Under the pieces are notes generated by a model. That model was not told the origin of the DNA. It saw nothing but the letters and a program-made list of their open reading frames with translations, and did not search any database. This document shows positions 1 through 8,681 of a DNA stretch of 64,000 nucleotides, in pieces. The stretch comes from Pseudofrankia sp. DC12 (GTDB taxonomy: Bacteria; Actinomycetota; Actinomycetes; Frankiales; Frankiaceae): the NCBI RefSeq assembly GCF_000966285.1, contig NZ_KQ031391.1, positions 1,446,378-1,510,377 on the forward strand. The letters are read 5' to 3'. Every line of letters begins with the position of its first letter. The stretch's first letter is position 1. Made by a program: the position numbers and the translations under genes.

Positions 1-2023
1 CGACCCGGGCCGGGATACCGATCCGGTCGGCGAGCTCCTCGGCTTGGCGGCCGCCGTGCGCGGTCGCGAACACCCGCCGCCCAGCAGCGTGCAGGAGACC
101 GGTCAGGACACGCATCGCCTCGGTCTTGCCCGTGCCCGCCGGCCCGATTGCCGGGCGGACCAGATCGCCCCCGGACAGCAGCCGGCGCACCAGCTCCACC
201 TGCTCCCCGGACAGCACCACCACCCCGCCGCCACGGTCCGCGCCCGCCGCGCCCACGCGGCTCGGCTCGGGTCCACGACCAGCCGGGCGCGACTGGCGAG
301 CCGCGGCGAGACGCGCTTTCAGGTAGGAGGGGTCGACCAGCAGGCGGGGTGGCGCGCCGGCGATGACCTGGCCGTCGCGGATCAGCGCGGCGAGGGAATC
401 CTCGGCGGCCAGCAGATCCTCGGTGGTGAAGACGAGTTCGGGCTGCTGGCGACGCCGCTGCCCGGGTGCTGTCGCCTGCACGAGGACGACCCGAGGGTCC
501 GCGAGGAAACGGTCGGTCAGCGCTTCGATCGTGTCCGCGTCGGCCCGCTCGCCCACCCATTCGGCGACCGCGCGCACCACGTCCCGGCGCAGGAACGTCG
601 AAGTCTTCTCCGTCAGCCCCACCGCGCCGGCCAGCAGATCGAACAGGTCGTCGACCTCCGGCTCGCCAAGCGGCGCCGGCCGGGCAGGCGTGGGTGCCGC
701 GAGCTGACGGACCGCCTCGACGGTGAACCCGGCAGCCCTCAGCGTCTCCAGTTGGGCGGCGTGGACAGCGGCGTCGGCGAGGACCTTCTTGGCCTTACGC
801 GAGCCGCGCTGCGCCGCGGCCTTCGTCGCCCCCGACGGCTCCAGCCCCTGGGCGACCAGCTGCGCGAACTCCGCCTCCACCTCGGAATGCCGCGTCGAGA
901 ACGCCGCCAGCAACTCGGCCGGGAACCCGGCCAGCTCCGCCACCCCGTTACGCACCGGCTCCCACCCCAGACCCCGCCGCGCTGACAGCTCACGGCGCAG
1001 CACCGCCGCACCGACAAAGCCGGCGGTCCGGATGTGCGCGAGCAGCATCTCCCCGTCGATCGCCCGCCAGTCCCAGCCCGTCGCCCCCACCCCTTCGCCG
1101 GCCGGCTCGCCGTCGGCCGGGACAGCGACGGCGTTGATAATGATGTTGTGAACATGCAGGTGCGCCTCGGTGTTGCGGGACACGTCATGCAGATAGGACG
1201 CGACCGCCAGACCGAGCGAGTGCCGGTTGCGGCCGGCGACCAGGCCGAACGCCGCGTGCCGTTCCAGATACGCGATCGTCGCCTCCACCGCCGCGTCGAA
1301 CGCGGCGCCGACGTCCGCGCGCAGCGCCTCGTTGCCGAATGCCCACAGCAGGCTCACCGACTTCGGCGCCGCGCACACCACGTCGTAGCCCAACACCGTC
1401 GCCGGGGGCACCCGGCCCGCGTTCCACCGCTCCAGGTCGGCCCGGCGCACCCGCCACCGGCCATCCGATCCCCGCACACCGGCCAACTGCTCGCCCGGCT
1501 TCCCGGCCGCCGCCGCGGCCTCGGCGCCAGTCGAGCCGCCCGACACCGCGGCATCGCCGCCGGACTCGTCGAGATCACCAGTCCGGGCGGCTGACACGAC
1601 GGCGCCTGCCATGGCCGTGCGTTTGACGAGCCGGCGCAGATAGTCCGCGCTCACCTGGGCGATCTGCGCGGCCTCCGCCAACGTCAACCACTCCGCGTCC
1701 GCGGCGCCGGCCTGCTGCCTGGTAATGGCGGCCCGGGACATCCGGCTCGCCGGACCCGGCCCACCCAGCAACGGCAGACCGGTCACCGCGTGCCGGCCAC
1801 GCAGGAGCCGCTCCAACCCGGCACCCGAGACCTCCCCACGCAGCCCGACCAGCCCCGCCAGCCGACCCCGGGCCCGGCCACACGCCTGACCCCGGCCGTA
1901 GTAGCCAGCCAGTGCATCCTCCGGCTGGCCACCCTGCACATAGGCCACCACCGCCCCCGCCGCCTGATCGACGTCCTGCGCCCGACGCGCCCGGACCCGC
2001 AGCACCTTCACCGTCGCGATCAC
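1..2023 (-). CDS. MobF-type conjugative relaxase (TrwC/TraA-like), 3' end outside window
   Basis: This is the first 674 codons of a relaxase-helicase; the reading frame runs off the left edge. MobF proteins nick plasmid or ICE DNA at oriT through a tyrosine and unwind it with a RecD-like helicase. Visible marks are a Tyr-Tyr pair near residue 41 (LAGYYGRG), the segment VVCAAPKSVSLLWAFG near residue 215, the metal-binding histidines in HLHVHNIIIN near residue 288, and a Walker A motif GPAGTGKT near residue 624 that starts the helicase part. An HTH-like stretch (TLAEAAQIAQVSADYL) near residue 110 is unusual for the TrwC core. The start is the GTG at 2021-2023, followed by VIATVKVLRV; an in-frame TGA lies about 60 bases upstream. 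The toxin-antitoxin loci that follow fit a mobile element. The relaxase call is firm and the exact start is not. Confidence 0.85.
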   Translation of the reverse strand, partial: MIATVKVLRVRARRAQDVDQAAGAVVAYVQGGQPEDALAGYYGRGQACGRARGRLAGLVGLRGEVSGAGLERLLRGRHAVTGLPLLGGPGPASRMSRAAITRQQAGAADAEWLTLAEAAQIAQVSADYLRRLVKRTAMAGAVVSAARTGDLDESGGDAAVSGGSTGAEAAAAAGKPGEQLAGVRGSDGRWRVRRADLERWNAGRVPPATVLGYDVVCAAPKSVSLLWAFGNEALRADVGAAFDAAVEATIAYLERHAAFGLVAGRNRHSLGLAVASYLHDVSRNTEAHLHVHNIIINAVAVPADGEPAGEGVGATGWDWRAIDGEMLLAHIRTAGFVGAAVLRRELSARRGLGWEPVRNGVAELAGFPAELLAAFSTRHSEVEAEFAQLVAQGLEPSGATKAAAQRGSRKAKKVLADAAVHAAQLETLRAAGFTVEAVRQLAAPTPARPAPLGEPEVDDLFDLLAGAVGLTEKTSTFLRRDVVRAVAEWVGERADADTIEALTDRFLADPRVVLVQATAPGQRRRQQPELVFTTEDLLAAEDSLAALIRDGQVIAGAPPRLLVDPSYLKARLAAARQSRPAGRGPEPSRVGAAGADRGGGVVVLSGEQVELVRRLLSGGDLVRPAIGPAGTGKTEAMRVLTGLLHAAGRRVFATAHGGRQAEELADRIGIPARV

Positions 2024-2173
2024 CGGCGACCACCGAAAGCCACACCGCGCGGACCGCGACGGCGCCGAGCGCCGTCAGGAGGAAAAGACCCAAGGGGACA
2101 CGGCATCGACTGCTCCAGGCGCCGCAGGACGACGGCCCCGAACCAGCCGGGACACGCCCCAACAGCACCCGAG

Positions 2174-2487
2174 CCTGACGACGCACGTCACCGCGAAAGC
2201 CCTCGCGAACATCACCGCCACCCTCACCGCGACAAACCCAATCCTCGTGGCGGCCCTCGTGAACGCCCTCGTGACGGCCCTCGCCTCCAAGACCCCGGCC
2301 CCATGGCACGACAGGCCTCACCGACATCACCACGGAAGTCACCGCCAACATCACCGCCACCGTCACCGGGACAAGGCCAGTCATTGCGGAGGCCCTCGTG
2401 AACGACCGGCCCTCGCCACCCAGGTCGCGTGGATCCGACCGGCATTGCCGACGTCACCGCGAAAGCCATCACCGAATGACATCGCCA
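2174..2487. repeat. Imperfect ~110 bp repeats upstream of the relaxase
   Basis: Three diverged units can be aligned by eye. They begin near 2174, 2317 and 2435, and each contains GTCACC(G)CGAAAGCC-like and ACATCACCGCCACC-like blocks. Read on the plus strand in shifting frames, the units encode similar peptides (VTAKALANITATLTA, ITTEVTANITATVTG, GIADVTAKAITE), so this may be a decayed repetitive coding region. A related copy lies at 12171-12233. There is no intact gene between 2024 and 2737 and I see no other structure there. Confidence 0.5.
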
Positions 2488-2737
2488 CGAACGCGGTCCC
2501 CCCGCGGATGCCCACTGCGTCCGGTCGGGCCCGGTGACATTCACACCCGACATGACACGGTCGCCGCGGATACCCGCTGCGGTGCTCTCGCAGCGGGGTC
2601 GCCGACCTCCCGGCGTCCGTCCGTGGACAGGAAGTAGTGGTTCACCGACAACCGACGGTCACGGCGGGGACCAGCGCGCCGCCGTATCATGAGCCAGTCC
2701 GTAGCGAGACGGAGACACCAGCCAGGAGGCCATCGTC

Positions 2738-2935
2738 ATGAGCACTCCGGAAGCCGACCGTCCGCTCTACCCGCCGGTGCGCCCCCAGGTCACCGCCGAG
2801 GAGCTCTTGGCCGCCAAGGGCACCCAGCCCATCCGGTCCCTCGACGACCTGGCCGCTGACACCTTCGACTCCGACGAGGAGCTTGACGAGTTCCTCGCCT
2901 TCACCTACGCCGAGCGCCGACGCGACGTCGCCTAA
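2738..2935 (+). CDS. Antitoxin of a VapBC-like pair
   Basis: A 65-residue acidic protein lies 9 bases upstream of a PIN toxin gene. It has no obvious DNA-binding fold. The C-terminal half (SLDDLAADTFDSDEELDEFL) is strongly acidic, as expected of a toxin-neutralising tail, and ends in the basic helix AYERRR-like segment TYAERRRDVA. A clear ribosome binding site, AGGAGG, sits at 2723-2728 ahead of the ATG. By known VapBC behaviour it would bind the toxin and repress the operon. The antitoxin role is inferred from size, charge and position, as the sequence does not match a named antitoxin fold that I can recognise. Confidence 0.7.
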   Translation: MSTPEADRPLYPPVRPQVTAEELLAAKGTQPIRSLDDLAADTFDSDEELDEFLAFTYAERRRDVA

Positions 2936-2944
2936 GCCGCCGTC

Positions 2945-3349
2945 ATGCAGCCCGTCGTCCTTGACACCGACGTCGCCTCCCTGAGCCACAAACGCAGGCT
3001 CACTGGGCCCGTCGAGACCCGCCTGATCGGCCGCCGACCACTGATCACCTTCGTCACCTTCGGCGAGCTCACCAAATGGACCGATCTGAGAGCCTGGGGC
3101 AACCACCGACGCCAGGAACTCGCCGACTGGCTGTCGGGTATCCCAGTCCTGCCCGGCGACGAGGCCGTCGCCGCCACCTGGGGCCGGCTCTCCGCGGCCG
3201 CGACCAGGGCAGGACAACCCCGCCCGGTCAACGACATGTGGATCGCGGCCTGCTGCCTCACCCACAACCTGCCGCTCGCCACCTTGAACCTCAAGGACTA
3301 CGTCTACTTCAAGGACCACCACGGCCTACGGATCCTCGGCGAGGAATAG
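2945..3349 (+). CDS. VapC-like PIN-domain ribonuclease toxin
   Basis: This 134-residue PIN protein is of normal length for VapC. The acidic metal-binding set is visible: Asp7 and Asp9 in VVLDTDVAS, Glu41 in TFGELTKW, Asp97 in NDMWIAAC, and Asp118 in LNLKDY. Such toxins cleave RNA (tRNA or rRNA) with Mg2+ when the antitoxin is degraded. The ATG follows the antitoxin stop by nine bases and the two genes form one operon. Nothing appears truncated, so the toxin is probably active. The RNA target cannot be told from sequence. Confidence 0.85.
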   Translation: MQPVVLDTDVASLSHKRRLTGPVETRLIGRRPLITFVTFGELTKWTDLRAWGNHRRQELADWLSGIPVLPGDEAVAATWGRLSAAATRAGQPRPVNDMWIAACCLTHNLPLATLNLKDYVYFKDHHGLRILGEE

Positions 3350-3553
3350 CCACCGCTCGCCCGCGGACCGTATGCGAGGCCTTGATGCGCCGCAGCCCGA
3401 TCAAGACCATGGCTGGCGCGGCGCAACGGCCACTCTGCCACCGCAGCCGCATGCGCGCGGCCAGGCCCACCAGCAGCGCCTCGGCCTGGAGTGTCTGGGA
3501 CCACGCCATGGTCCTTGGTCGGCCCGGATGGCGCAGTCCCTACGATCAGGCAC

Positions 3554-4873
3554 ATGTCGCCGGTGTCGCGTGGGCGTAAGCCGAAGAAGGCCAAGAACAG
3601 ATCGTCCGCCCGTCCCGATAGTGGTTCGTCGCCAGCGGGCAGGAGGCAGCCGGCCTCAGCGGCGAAGGCGTCGCGGGTGGGCCTGTTCGCGGGTCCTCGG
3701 GAGGAGCCGGCCTGGTTCGGCCCGGCGGTCGCGGCGGTCCTCGACGGCACCGAGTCGCTCCTGGCCGCCGACGGACCCCGCGCACTCGACGCGGCCACGG
3801 TCGAGCTGGTCGGCCGGCAGATCCGCCACGCCGTGCGCGACATTCGCCGGGGGCTGTGGGTCGAACGCTGGTTCGCCCAGCTCACCGACGCGACCGCCGC
3901 CCGGGTCCGTGACGGGCTCGACGGCGCAGGCGCCGGCTGGGTAGGGCCGTGGCGGCTGCTGCACGGCCTGGCCGCGATCGGCGTGGCCCCGCTCGCCGCC
4001 GACGCGACCACCGCGGCCCGACGCCTCGCCGCCGAGGTCGCCCGCGCCGACGGGCCGGGCCAGCCCCGCTGGCTGACGGCGATGCGCCGCCAGTCCGCCA
4101 CCGGCGAGGTCTTCCACCTGCGCGATGCCTACGGCAGCCGGTTCGGCGTGATCGCCGGCTTCACCTACCCGGACGGGATCGACCCGTCGGTGTTCCTGTT
4201 CGACGTCGACGCCTGCGATCTGGCCACCGTCGTCAACGCCGGAATCTATGACGACGTCGCCCAGGCCGCCGCCGCGTGGCGGGCCTTCGTCGGCGAATCC
4301 GCGAGCAACGCCGAACCCGTCGCGGCGCGCAGCGGCGACGCGCTGGCCTTCCTGGCGTACGCCGACCACGGGGGCGAGGTCTTCCAGGGCAGCGAGTCGG
4401 ACTCGGCGCTGGACAACTGGTTCCGCGTCAGTCGCCGCCTCGACGACCTCGCCGACTCGCTACGCCGACGCGGCACCCCACTCCCGCGCGAGACCAACCT
4501 CTTCCGCGACCTCGACCCAGACCCGCTCGCCAGCGCGTTCACCACCTGGTACACCGACCGCCACGGCAACCAGCCCGATCCGGAGGCTGTCAACGCCCTC
4601 ACTGACGAGTGGATCGAAGTCCAGCTGCCGGGCACCTTCCACGCGGTCTCACCCCACCGGGTCCGCCATATCCGCGCCCTGATCAGCGACTGGATCGACG
4701 ACCCCGTCACCAAGGAGACCAGCGCCCTCCTGCCCGACTGGATCCGCTGGCACGCCGAACAGACAGACCTCCCCGAACCCCTCCTCGCAGCGTCCCTCGC
4801 CGCCACCGAAGGCAGTTTCGACCGGCCCGACCTCGGCGCCCCCTGCCTGCCCTCACCCTCTCAGCCAGCCTGA
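3554..4873 (+). CDS. Hypothetical protein, 439 aa
   Basis: I do not recognise this family. The protein has a basic, disordered N-terminus (SRGRKPKKAKN, then a Ser/Pro/Ala-rich stretch to about residue 50) followed by a long, mostly helical, Ala- and Asp-rich body without membrane segments. Residues around 190-260 contain a beta-rich stretch (FGVIAGFTYPDGIDPSVFLFDVD) and the C-terminal third has a Trp-rich helical part (LISDWIDDP, LLPDWIRWHAEQ). I chose the ATG at 3554 because the basic RGRKPKK start is a typical N-terminus and the upstream in-frame extension from 3491 has poor codon use. It lies between a VapBC-like pair and a relic of an abiE promoter, so it is probably accessory. Confidence 0.6.
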   Translation: MSPVSRGRKPKKAKNRSSARPDSGSSPAGRRQPASAAKASRVGLFAGPREEPAWFGPAVAAVLDGTESLLAADGPRALDAATVELVGRQIRHAVRDIRRGLWVERWFAQLTDATAARVRDGLDGAGAGWVGPWRLLHGLAAIGVAPLAADATTAARRLAAEVARADGPGQPRWLTAMRRQSATGEVFHLRDAYGSRFGVIAGFTYPDGIDPSVFLFDVDACDLATVVNAGIYDDVAQAAAAWRAFVGESASNAEPVAARSGDALAFLAYADHGGEVFQGSESDSALDNWFRVSRRLDDLADSLRRRGTPLPRETNLFRDLDPDPLASAFTTWYTDRHGNQPDPEAVNALTDEWIEVQLPGTFHAVSPHRVRHIRALISDWIDDPVTKETSALLPDWIRWHAEQTDLPEPLLAASLAATEGSFDRPDLGAPCLPSPSQPA

Positions 4874-5002
4874 CGCAGCACCTACGCCGTCGCGACCACC
4901 GACGACTGCGAAAGGTCGCCTCACGCGGACCTTGGAGCGGCACGATGGGCCCGCCGATGAGGAGAAGCCGGCCGACGGTCAGACTGGTCAGCACACACGG
5001 GT

Positions 5003-5106
5003 GGCACTAACTGTCCATAGCTACGGTGGTGCTGGCAACAGTGAGGAACAGGCTGCGAGCCTGGACGCCTTGCTCGCCGTCTTCCGCCTCGATCAGGCCC
5101 GGCGAC
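5003..5106 (+). pseudogene. Relic of an abiEi promoter and first codons
   Basis: This stretch matches the intact abiEi locus at 16295-16400 almost base for base: GGCACTAACTGT, CATAGCTA, GGTGCTGGCAACAGT, then a start region reading SLDALLAVFRLDQA against SLDALPAVFRLDQA. After about 20 codons the similarity stops and the left end of an IS4-type element follows at 5148. It is a truncated second copy of the antitoxin gene with its operator. The TATGAT-like -10 of the intact copy is degraded here to TACGGT. Confidence 0.7.
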
Positions 5107-5147
5107 GGCGACGGGACCTGTAAGGAGGGCTACGGTCGGTAGCCATG

Positions 5148-6897
5148 CAATGCCACTTCCGCTAGTTCGATCATGATTTGTGGCGCTGCCGAGCACGGCG
5201 GTTGAAGATCCGGCCAGTGGGCGGCTGGGAGGCCCCCGTGCGGCGGCGGGGCCCGCGGAGCGCGGCGCCACGCGGGTCGGCGCGCACCCGCCGCACGGCG
5301 GTGGCGGGTCGGCGGCGTGTCCGGGTCCGTTCCCGCTGCTGCGGCGCGGGTCCGCTCGTTCTGGCGAGCCTGATCGTGGCCGGCGCGTCGTAGCGGATCC
5401 CGTGCTGCCCAGGGCTTTTGACCTTGTAGTGGTTGTGGCGGGCGCGGCGCACGACCCGGGGGTAGCCGCGCTCGCGGCGCTCGTTGAGCTTCTCGGGCCG
5501 GGTGATGTCCGCGTGGACGCGGGCGAGGGCCCGCGCCTCGTGGTCAGGGGGAAGAAGACGGGTCACCGGCCCGTCGACGAACGAGGCGCATGGTGCGCGT
5601 GTAGCGGACTCTGTCCGGGTCGATCCCGGCCGCGGTGGCCCCCTGGCAGATCAGCGCCGCGATCGTGAAGTGGGTCAGCAGGTAGCCCCAGATCTCCTGG
5701 TAGACGAGGTCTGGGGACCGCGAGCGCAAGATCTTCCCCGGCCCGCGCAGGTAGGTCTTGATCTGCTTGTTGCCGATCTCGTGTTCCCAGCGCCACACGT
5801 ACAGGCCGGCGAGCGCGCGGGCGTCGGCGTCCGCGGGGTCGAGGATGTTGGTGATCAGGGCGAACAGCTCGTGCGAGCCGGAGCCCTCCCGGTCGGGGAC
5901 GTCGTACTCGACGACCCGCACGTAGCGGGCCCTTGCCCGGTCCAGCGGCTCGCCCGCCCGCGCCGCGGCCAGCAGCGCCTCGCGGGCCTTACCGCGGGCC
6001 TTCGGGTCGATCACGACGGACTCGTAGGAGCCGTCGGTGAACTCGCGCAGCACGGGAAGGCGCAGGTCCGCGCCGACCCGCCACAGCAGCGCCGCCCCGG
6101 TGTCGTCGGCCGTGCACCAGTCGGCGAAGCTGTAGAACCCCCGGTCCGCGAGCAGGATCCAGTCGGGGTCGAGCTGGGAGAGCAGCGGCCGGGCCAGGGT
6201 GCGCTCGCCGGTGCCCTTGCCGGAGCCGGCCGGGCCGAGCGCGGCCCGCAGCGGCGCGTGCGACGCGCACTCACAGATCGTGACGGCCCGGACCTGGGTC
6301 ACCCCCGCCCGGCCCTCGGCACTGCCCGGCAGGCCGAACTCCTCGACGTTCGCCTTCGACACCTCCGCGTCGAAGATCAACCCGTCGATGCTCACCGCCC
6401 GCCACTGGCCGAAGAACGCCCCGGCGGTCTCCTCCTCGGCGACCGGCCGCGCGACCTTCGAGAACAGCAGTTGCAGCGGGCGGGCGCCGAGTCGCTGGCG
6501 GGCTTTGGTCAGCCCGCCCGAGGTCGGGTCGAAGCCCGCGCCCCAGTCGGCGAGGCATCCCGCCATCTGCTGCGTGACCTCCTCGTAGTCGTCGTGCGCG
6601 AACAGCGCGAGCGCCATCACGAAGTAGACGACGAACGACGGGGTGAGCTTCACGTCCGAGCGCTGCGCGGCCTTGCCGGCCTCCTCGACGGCCTCGTCGA
6701 CCACGTCACGCGAGACGTAGTTCGCGAGAACTCCCAGTGAGATCAGGTTGGCGATGGGGCCCGGCGGTGGGGCGGGGACATACGACTCCACAGGCCCCGA
6801 TCATGGCCATAGGCGGGCCGAACACCCCGAACCGACACACCGAGACATCAAGATCTGCGCCCTGCGATCCAAGATCGAACTAGCGTCAGTGGCATTG
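5148..6897 (-). mobile_element. IS4-family insertion sequence, 1750 bp
   Basis: The ends are matching inverted repeats. From 5148 inward the sequence reads CAATGCCACTTCCGCTAGTT, and from 6897 inward on the other strand it reads CAATGCCACTGACGCTAGTT, with the match continuing through CGATC. The element carries one transposase gene on the minus strand. The flanks (GGTAGCCATG left, GGCGCTAGCG right) show no target duplication, so the insertion is old or one flank has been rearranged. The outermost bases CAATGCCA are shared with the 2.1 kb elements at 19, 31 and 51 kb, which points to the same IS4 subgroup. Confidence 0.85.
5171..6791 (-). pseudogene. IS4-family DDE transposase, split by a +1 frameshift
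   Basis: The 415-residue first frame (GTG start at 6791) holds the whole catalytic core: first Asp in SIDGLIFD, second Asp in LLADRGFYSF, and the Y-(2)-R-(3)-E-(6)-K signature in YVWRWEHEIGNKQIK. It stops at 5544 (SSSP, TGA). The normal IS4 C-terminus (RRYPRVV-like: RGYPRVVRRARHN and VKSPGQHGIRY) continues in the +1 frame to 5171. The junction reads TCC CCC TGA C. A lost C in the run is the simplest reading. CCC-TGA is also a plausible programmed +1 slip site, because the Pro tRNA can re-pair on CCT and read on into GAC. Activity is uncertain. Confidence 0.8.
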
Positions 6898-7095
6898 GGC
6901 GCTAGCGTGCCTGCGGTACGGGTCGGCTTGCCAACGAAAATCTGTGTGGTGATCGTGCACTGTCGGTCGCGACGACGGGTTGAGCGTATACCGGCGGTCT
7001 AATAAGCGGCGGGCAGTGTGCCGTGCGGCCTGTGTAGGTAGTGGCCAAACTAGCGGACATGATCGAACTAGCCTGGAGACCCTGCGGCACACCTC

Positions 7096-7437
7096 TCATG
7101 CCAGCGGCAGTAGCTCTGGAACGACGAGACCGGACAAAACTCTGCTGTTTGTAGTAAGCCCGGATGACAGGCCGTAGGTCACCCGATTATAGGTTTGGAC
7201 CGGAGCGACGCTTTCGCTCGCCGCTGCGAGAGATGCGCGACGTATGAACTCGGATACGGTCAGGCCGTGCCTTGCCGCCGCGGCGCGGACCTCGGCAACT
7301 TCTGAGGGTGCCAAGCGGACCGAGATCATAGAGTCCAAGCGGCGGCGGCGGCCCCCGGCCGGACGCTTCGCCTGCTCCCATTCTCCCATTTCGTCGATGT
7401 CAGGCTGGTTGGGGTCGGCGTCATCACTAATCTTCAT
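7096..7437 (-). CDS. Ribbon-helix-helix antitoxin, BrnA-like
   Basis: This 113-residue protein has a basic stretch (KRPAGGRRRRLD) followed by a ribbon-helix-helix fold at about residues 37-72 (SMISVRLAPSEVAEV, then HGLTVSEFIRRA). It is the second gene of a toxin-first operon. Its ATG at 7437 overlaps the toxin stop as ATGA, so the two are translationally coupled. RHH antitoxins neutralise the toxin and repress their own promoter; a perfect inverted repeat upstream of the toxin (7758-7785) is the likely operator. The C-terminal 40 residues are not recognisable. Gene order and fold fit BrnTA, though the protein differs from typical BrnA in its long N-terminal part. Confidence 0.75.
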   Translation of the reverse strand: MKISDDADPNQPDIDEMGEWEQAKRPAGGRRRRLDSMISVRLAPSEVAEVRAAAARHGLTVSEFIRRASLAAASESVAPVQTYNRVTYGLSSGLTTNSRVLSGLVVPELLPLA

Positions 7438-7730
7438 TTTTCCCCCAGATACCTTGACCGATCTCCAGCAGGAGAGTCCCATCCGGTCACTGTGCGTATA
7501 GACAACCTGGTCGGATCGTAGTTGAAGTAGATCGACAGGGTCCGTCCACCCTGGGTACGTCCGACCATCTTCCAGGCAGCCGAACGGCTCTTCTTGTTCT
7601 TCATGATCGGACTCCCGTCCTCCCAGACCTCCTCCACCTCTGTCGGTGTCACACCATGGCCGGCTAGCTCGCGCTCGTTGGCCTCGTCCCACTCCCAGTG
7701 CTCAGCATCATCGGGGTTGCCTTCACGCAT
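7434..7730 (-). CDS. BrnT-like (DUF497) ribonuclease toxin
   Basis: A 98-residue protein whose N-terminal half, HWEWDEANERELAGHGVTPTE, has the family pattern of an F/W-x-W-D start, a helix, and 'gv...ev'. It is followed by SIYFNYD and a beta strand, as in the RelE-like fold of BrnT. BrnT toxins cleave mRNA and precede their antitoxin gene, as here. I chose the ATG at 7728-7730; an earlier in-frame ATG at 7766 would start inside the predicted operator. The antitoxin gene overlaps its 3' end by four bases. Confidence 0.7.
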   Translation of the reverse strand: MREGNPDDAEHWEWDEANERELAGHGVTPTEVEEVWEDGSPIMKNKKSRSAAWKMVGRTQGGRTLSIYFNYDPTRLSIRTVTGWDSPAGDRSRYLGEK

Positions 7731-7757
7731 GACAATCCTTGGCCTCGGGAGTAGGGT

Positions 7758-7785
7758 GTATGACATGGTACCAGGTCTGTCATAC
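7758..7785. promoter_or_regulatory. 8 bp perfect inverted repeat, candidate operator
   Basis: GTATGACA at 7758-7765 and TGTCATAC at 7778-7785 form a perfect inverted repeat with a 12-base spacer. It lies in the 67-base gap between the divergent toxin gene (start 7730) and the plus-strand gene at 7798. The position fits a binding site for the RHH antitoxin that could control both directions. Binding is inferred. Confidence 0.6.
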
Positions 7786-7797
7786 GAAGGGAGTCCG

Positions 7798-8271
7798 ATG
7801 ACTGACGGCATGATCCGCGTGGACGCCGTGATCGCCGAGCACGCGGTGGTGGCCGAGAACCGGCTCTTCGTCAATGGGGGCGGCATCTGGTCGATCGGGA
7901 ACCAGGCGGGAACCTGGCCCGCTGCCGTAGTGCTCGCCGTCGCCGGCACATTCCGCGTTCCCTACACGGCGACCAATCAAAGTCACCCATTCTCGCTGGA
8001 ACTGGTGCACGAAGACGGCGAGCCACTCGAACTACCACTTGGTAACGCTGAACGGCCGGACGAAGCGGTCAGGAAGATCGAAGGAACATTCGCCGTCGGT
8101 CGCCCGGTTGAATTGCGGCCAGGGGATGAGCAACTTGTACCTTTCGCTTTCAATCTCCCCGGAATTAAGCTTCCACGGCCTGGAAAATACGCCTTCGTTA
8201 TTAAAGTGGTCGATGACGAACTGAATCGTCTAACATTTCGCTTGCAGGACGCGCCCGCTTTTCGTCACTAA
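7798..8271 (+). CDS. DUF6941-like beta-rich protein, 157 aa
   Basis: The N-terminus (VDAVIAEHAVVAENRLFVNG, then GGIWSI) follows the pattern of small bacterial proteins with an 'a..AD.a.v.ngKl.v.Gggw..i' start, which I associate with DUF6941. The rest is predicted beta-rich, with a strand-turn pattern (PYTATNQSHPFSLELV, PFAFNLPGIKLPRPG, YAFVIKVVDD). There is no signal peptide or membrane segment. A GGGAG ribosome binding site precedes the ATG at 7798. The 3' third is clearly poorer in GC than its neighbours. Function is unknown. It is divergent from, and may share an operator with, the BrnT/BrnA-like pair. Confidence 0.65.
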   Translation: MTDGMIRVDAVIAEHAVVAENRLFVNGGGIWSIGNQAGTWPAAVVLAVAGTFRVPYTATNQSHPFSLELVHEDGEPLELPLGNAERPDEAVRKIEGTFAVGRPVELRPGDEQLVPFAFNLPGIKLPRPGKYAFVIKVVDDELNRLTFRLQDAPAFRH

Positions 8272-8681
8272 GAACTCGGATCTGGGTCCGGCAGATGCAG
8301 GCGAGGTCGAGGTACGGCGAATAGCTTTCACCGGGGCCAAGCTGGCGGCTTATGTGGACCGCATATACTGTGGCTGCCGGCGGGCGCGGTTGACTTCTGC
8401 CTCAAAGTCGGCCGCGCCCGTCCACCGACGTCCGCGTCGATCCCTGGTCTCGGTATGGGGCGGACAGTCGTTCCGCCGCGTTCCGAGACCGCGCTCCCGT
8501 CCACTCGTCTGGTTACAAGGTTGGCTCCGGGCGGACGTCTCACTGAGTGAGGATGCAGGCAGGTGGGATCCGCTCAAGGCAACGTTGAGTAACCGCGACG
8601 GCTGATGCCTTGGGCACCGGCCGCATCGACGGCCGCCTGGGAGCACACGACTGATCGCCACGTGGGCCGCAGCTGGCGCCT
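8272..8681. other. Non-coding stretch, no feature seen
   Basis: This 410-base gap lies between the converging ends of the DUF6941-like gene and the glycosyltransferase gene. I see no convincing open frame, repeat or RNA gene in it. Confidence 0.4.

Noticed and set aside
44-985. 313-codon plus-strand frame at the left edge
   Set aside because: It is antisense to the MobF relaxase, whose motifs (Walker A, HxH) are plain on the minus strand.
5138-6907. Target-site duplication around the 1.75 kb IS
   Set aside because: Flanking bases GGTAGCCATG and GGCGCTAGCG do not match in any register I tried.
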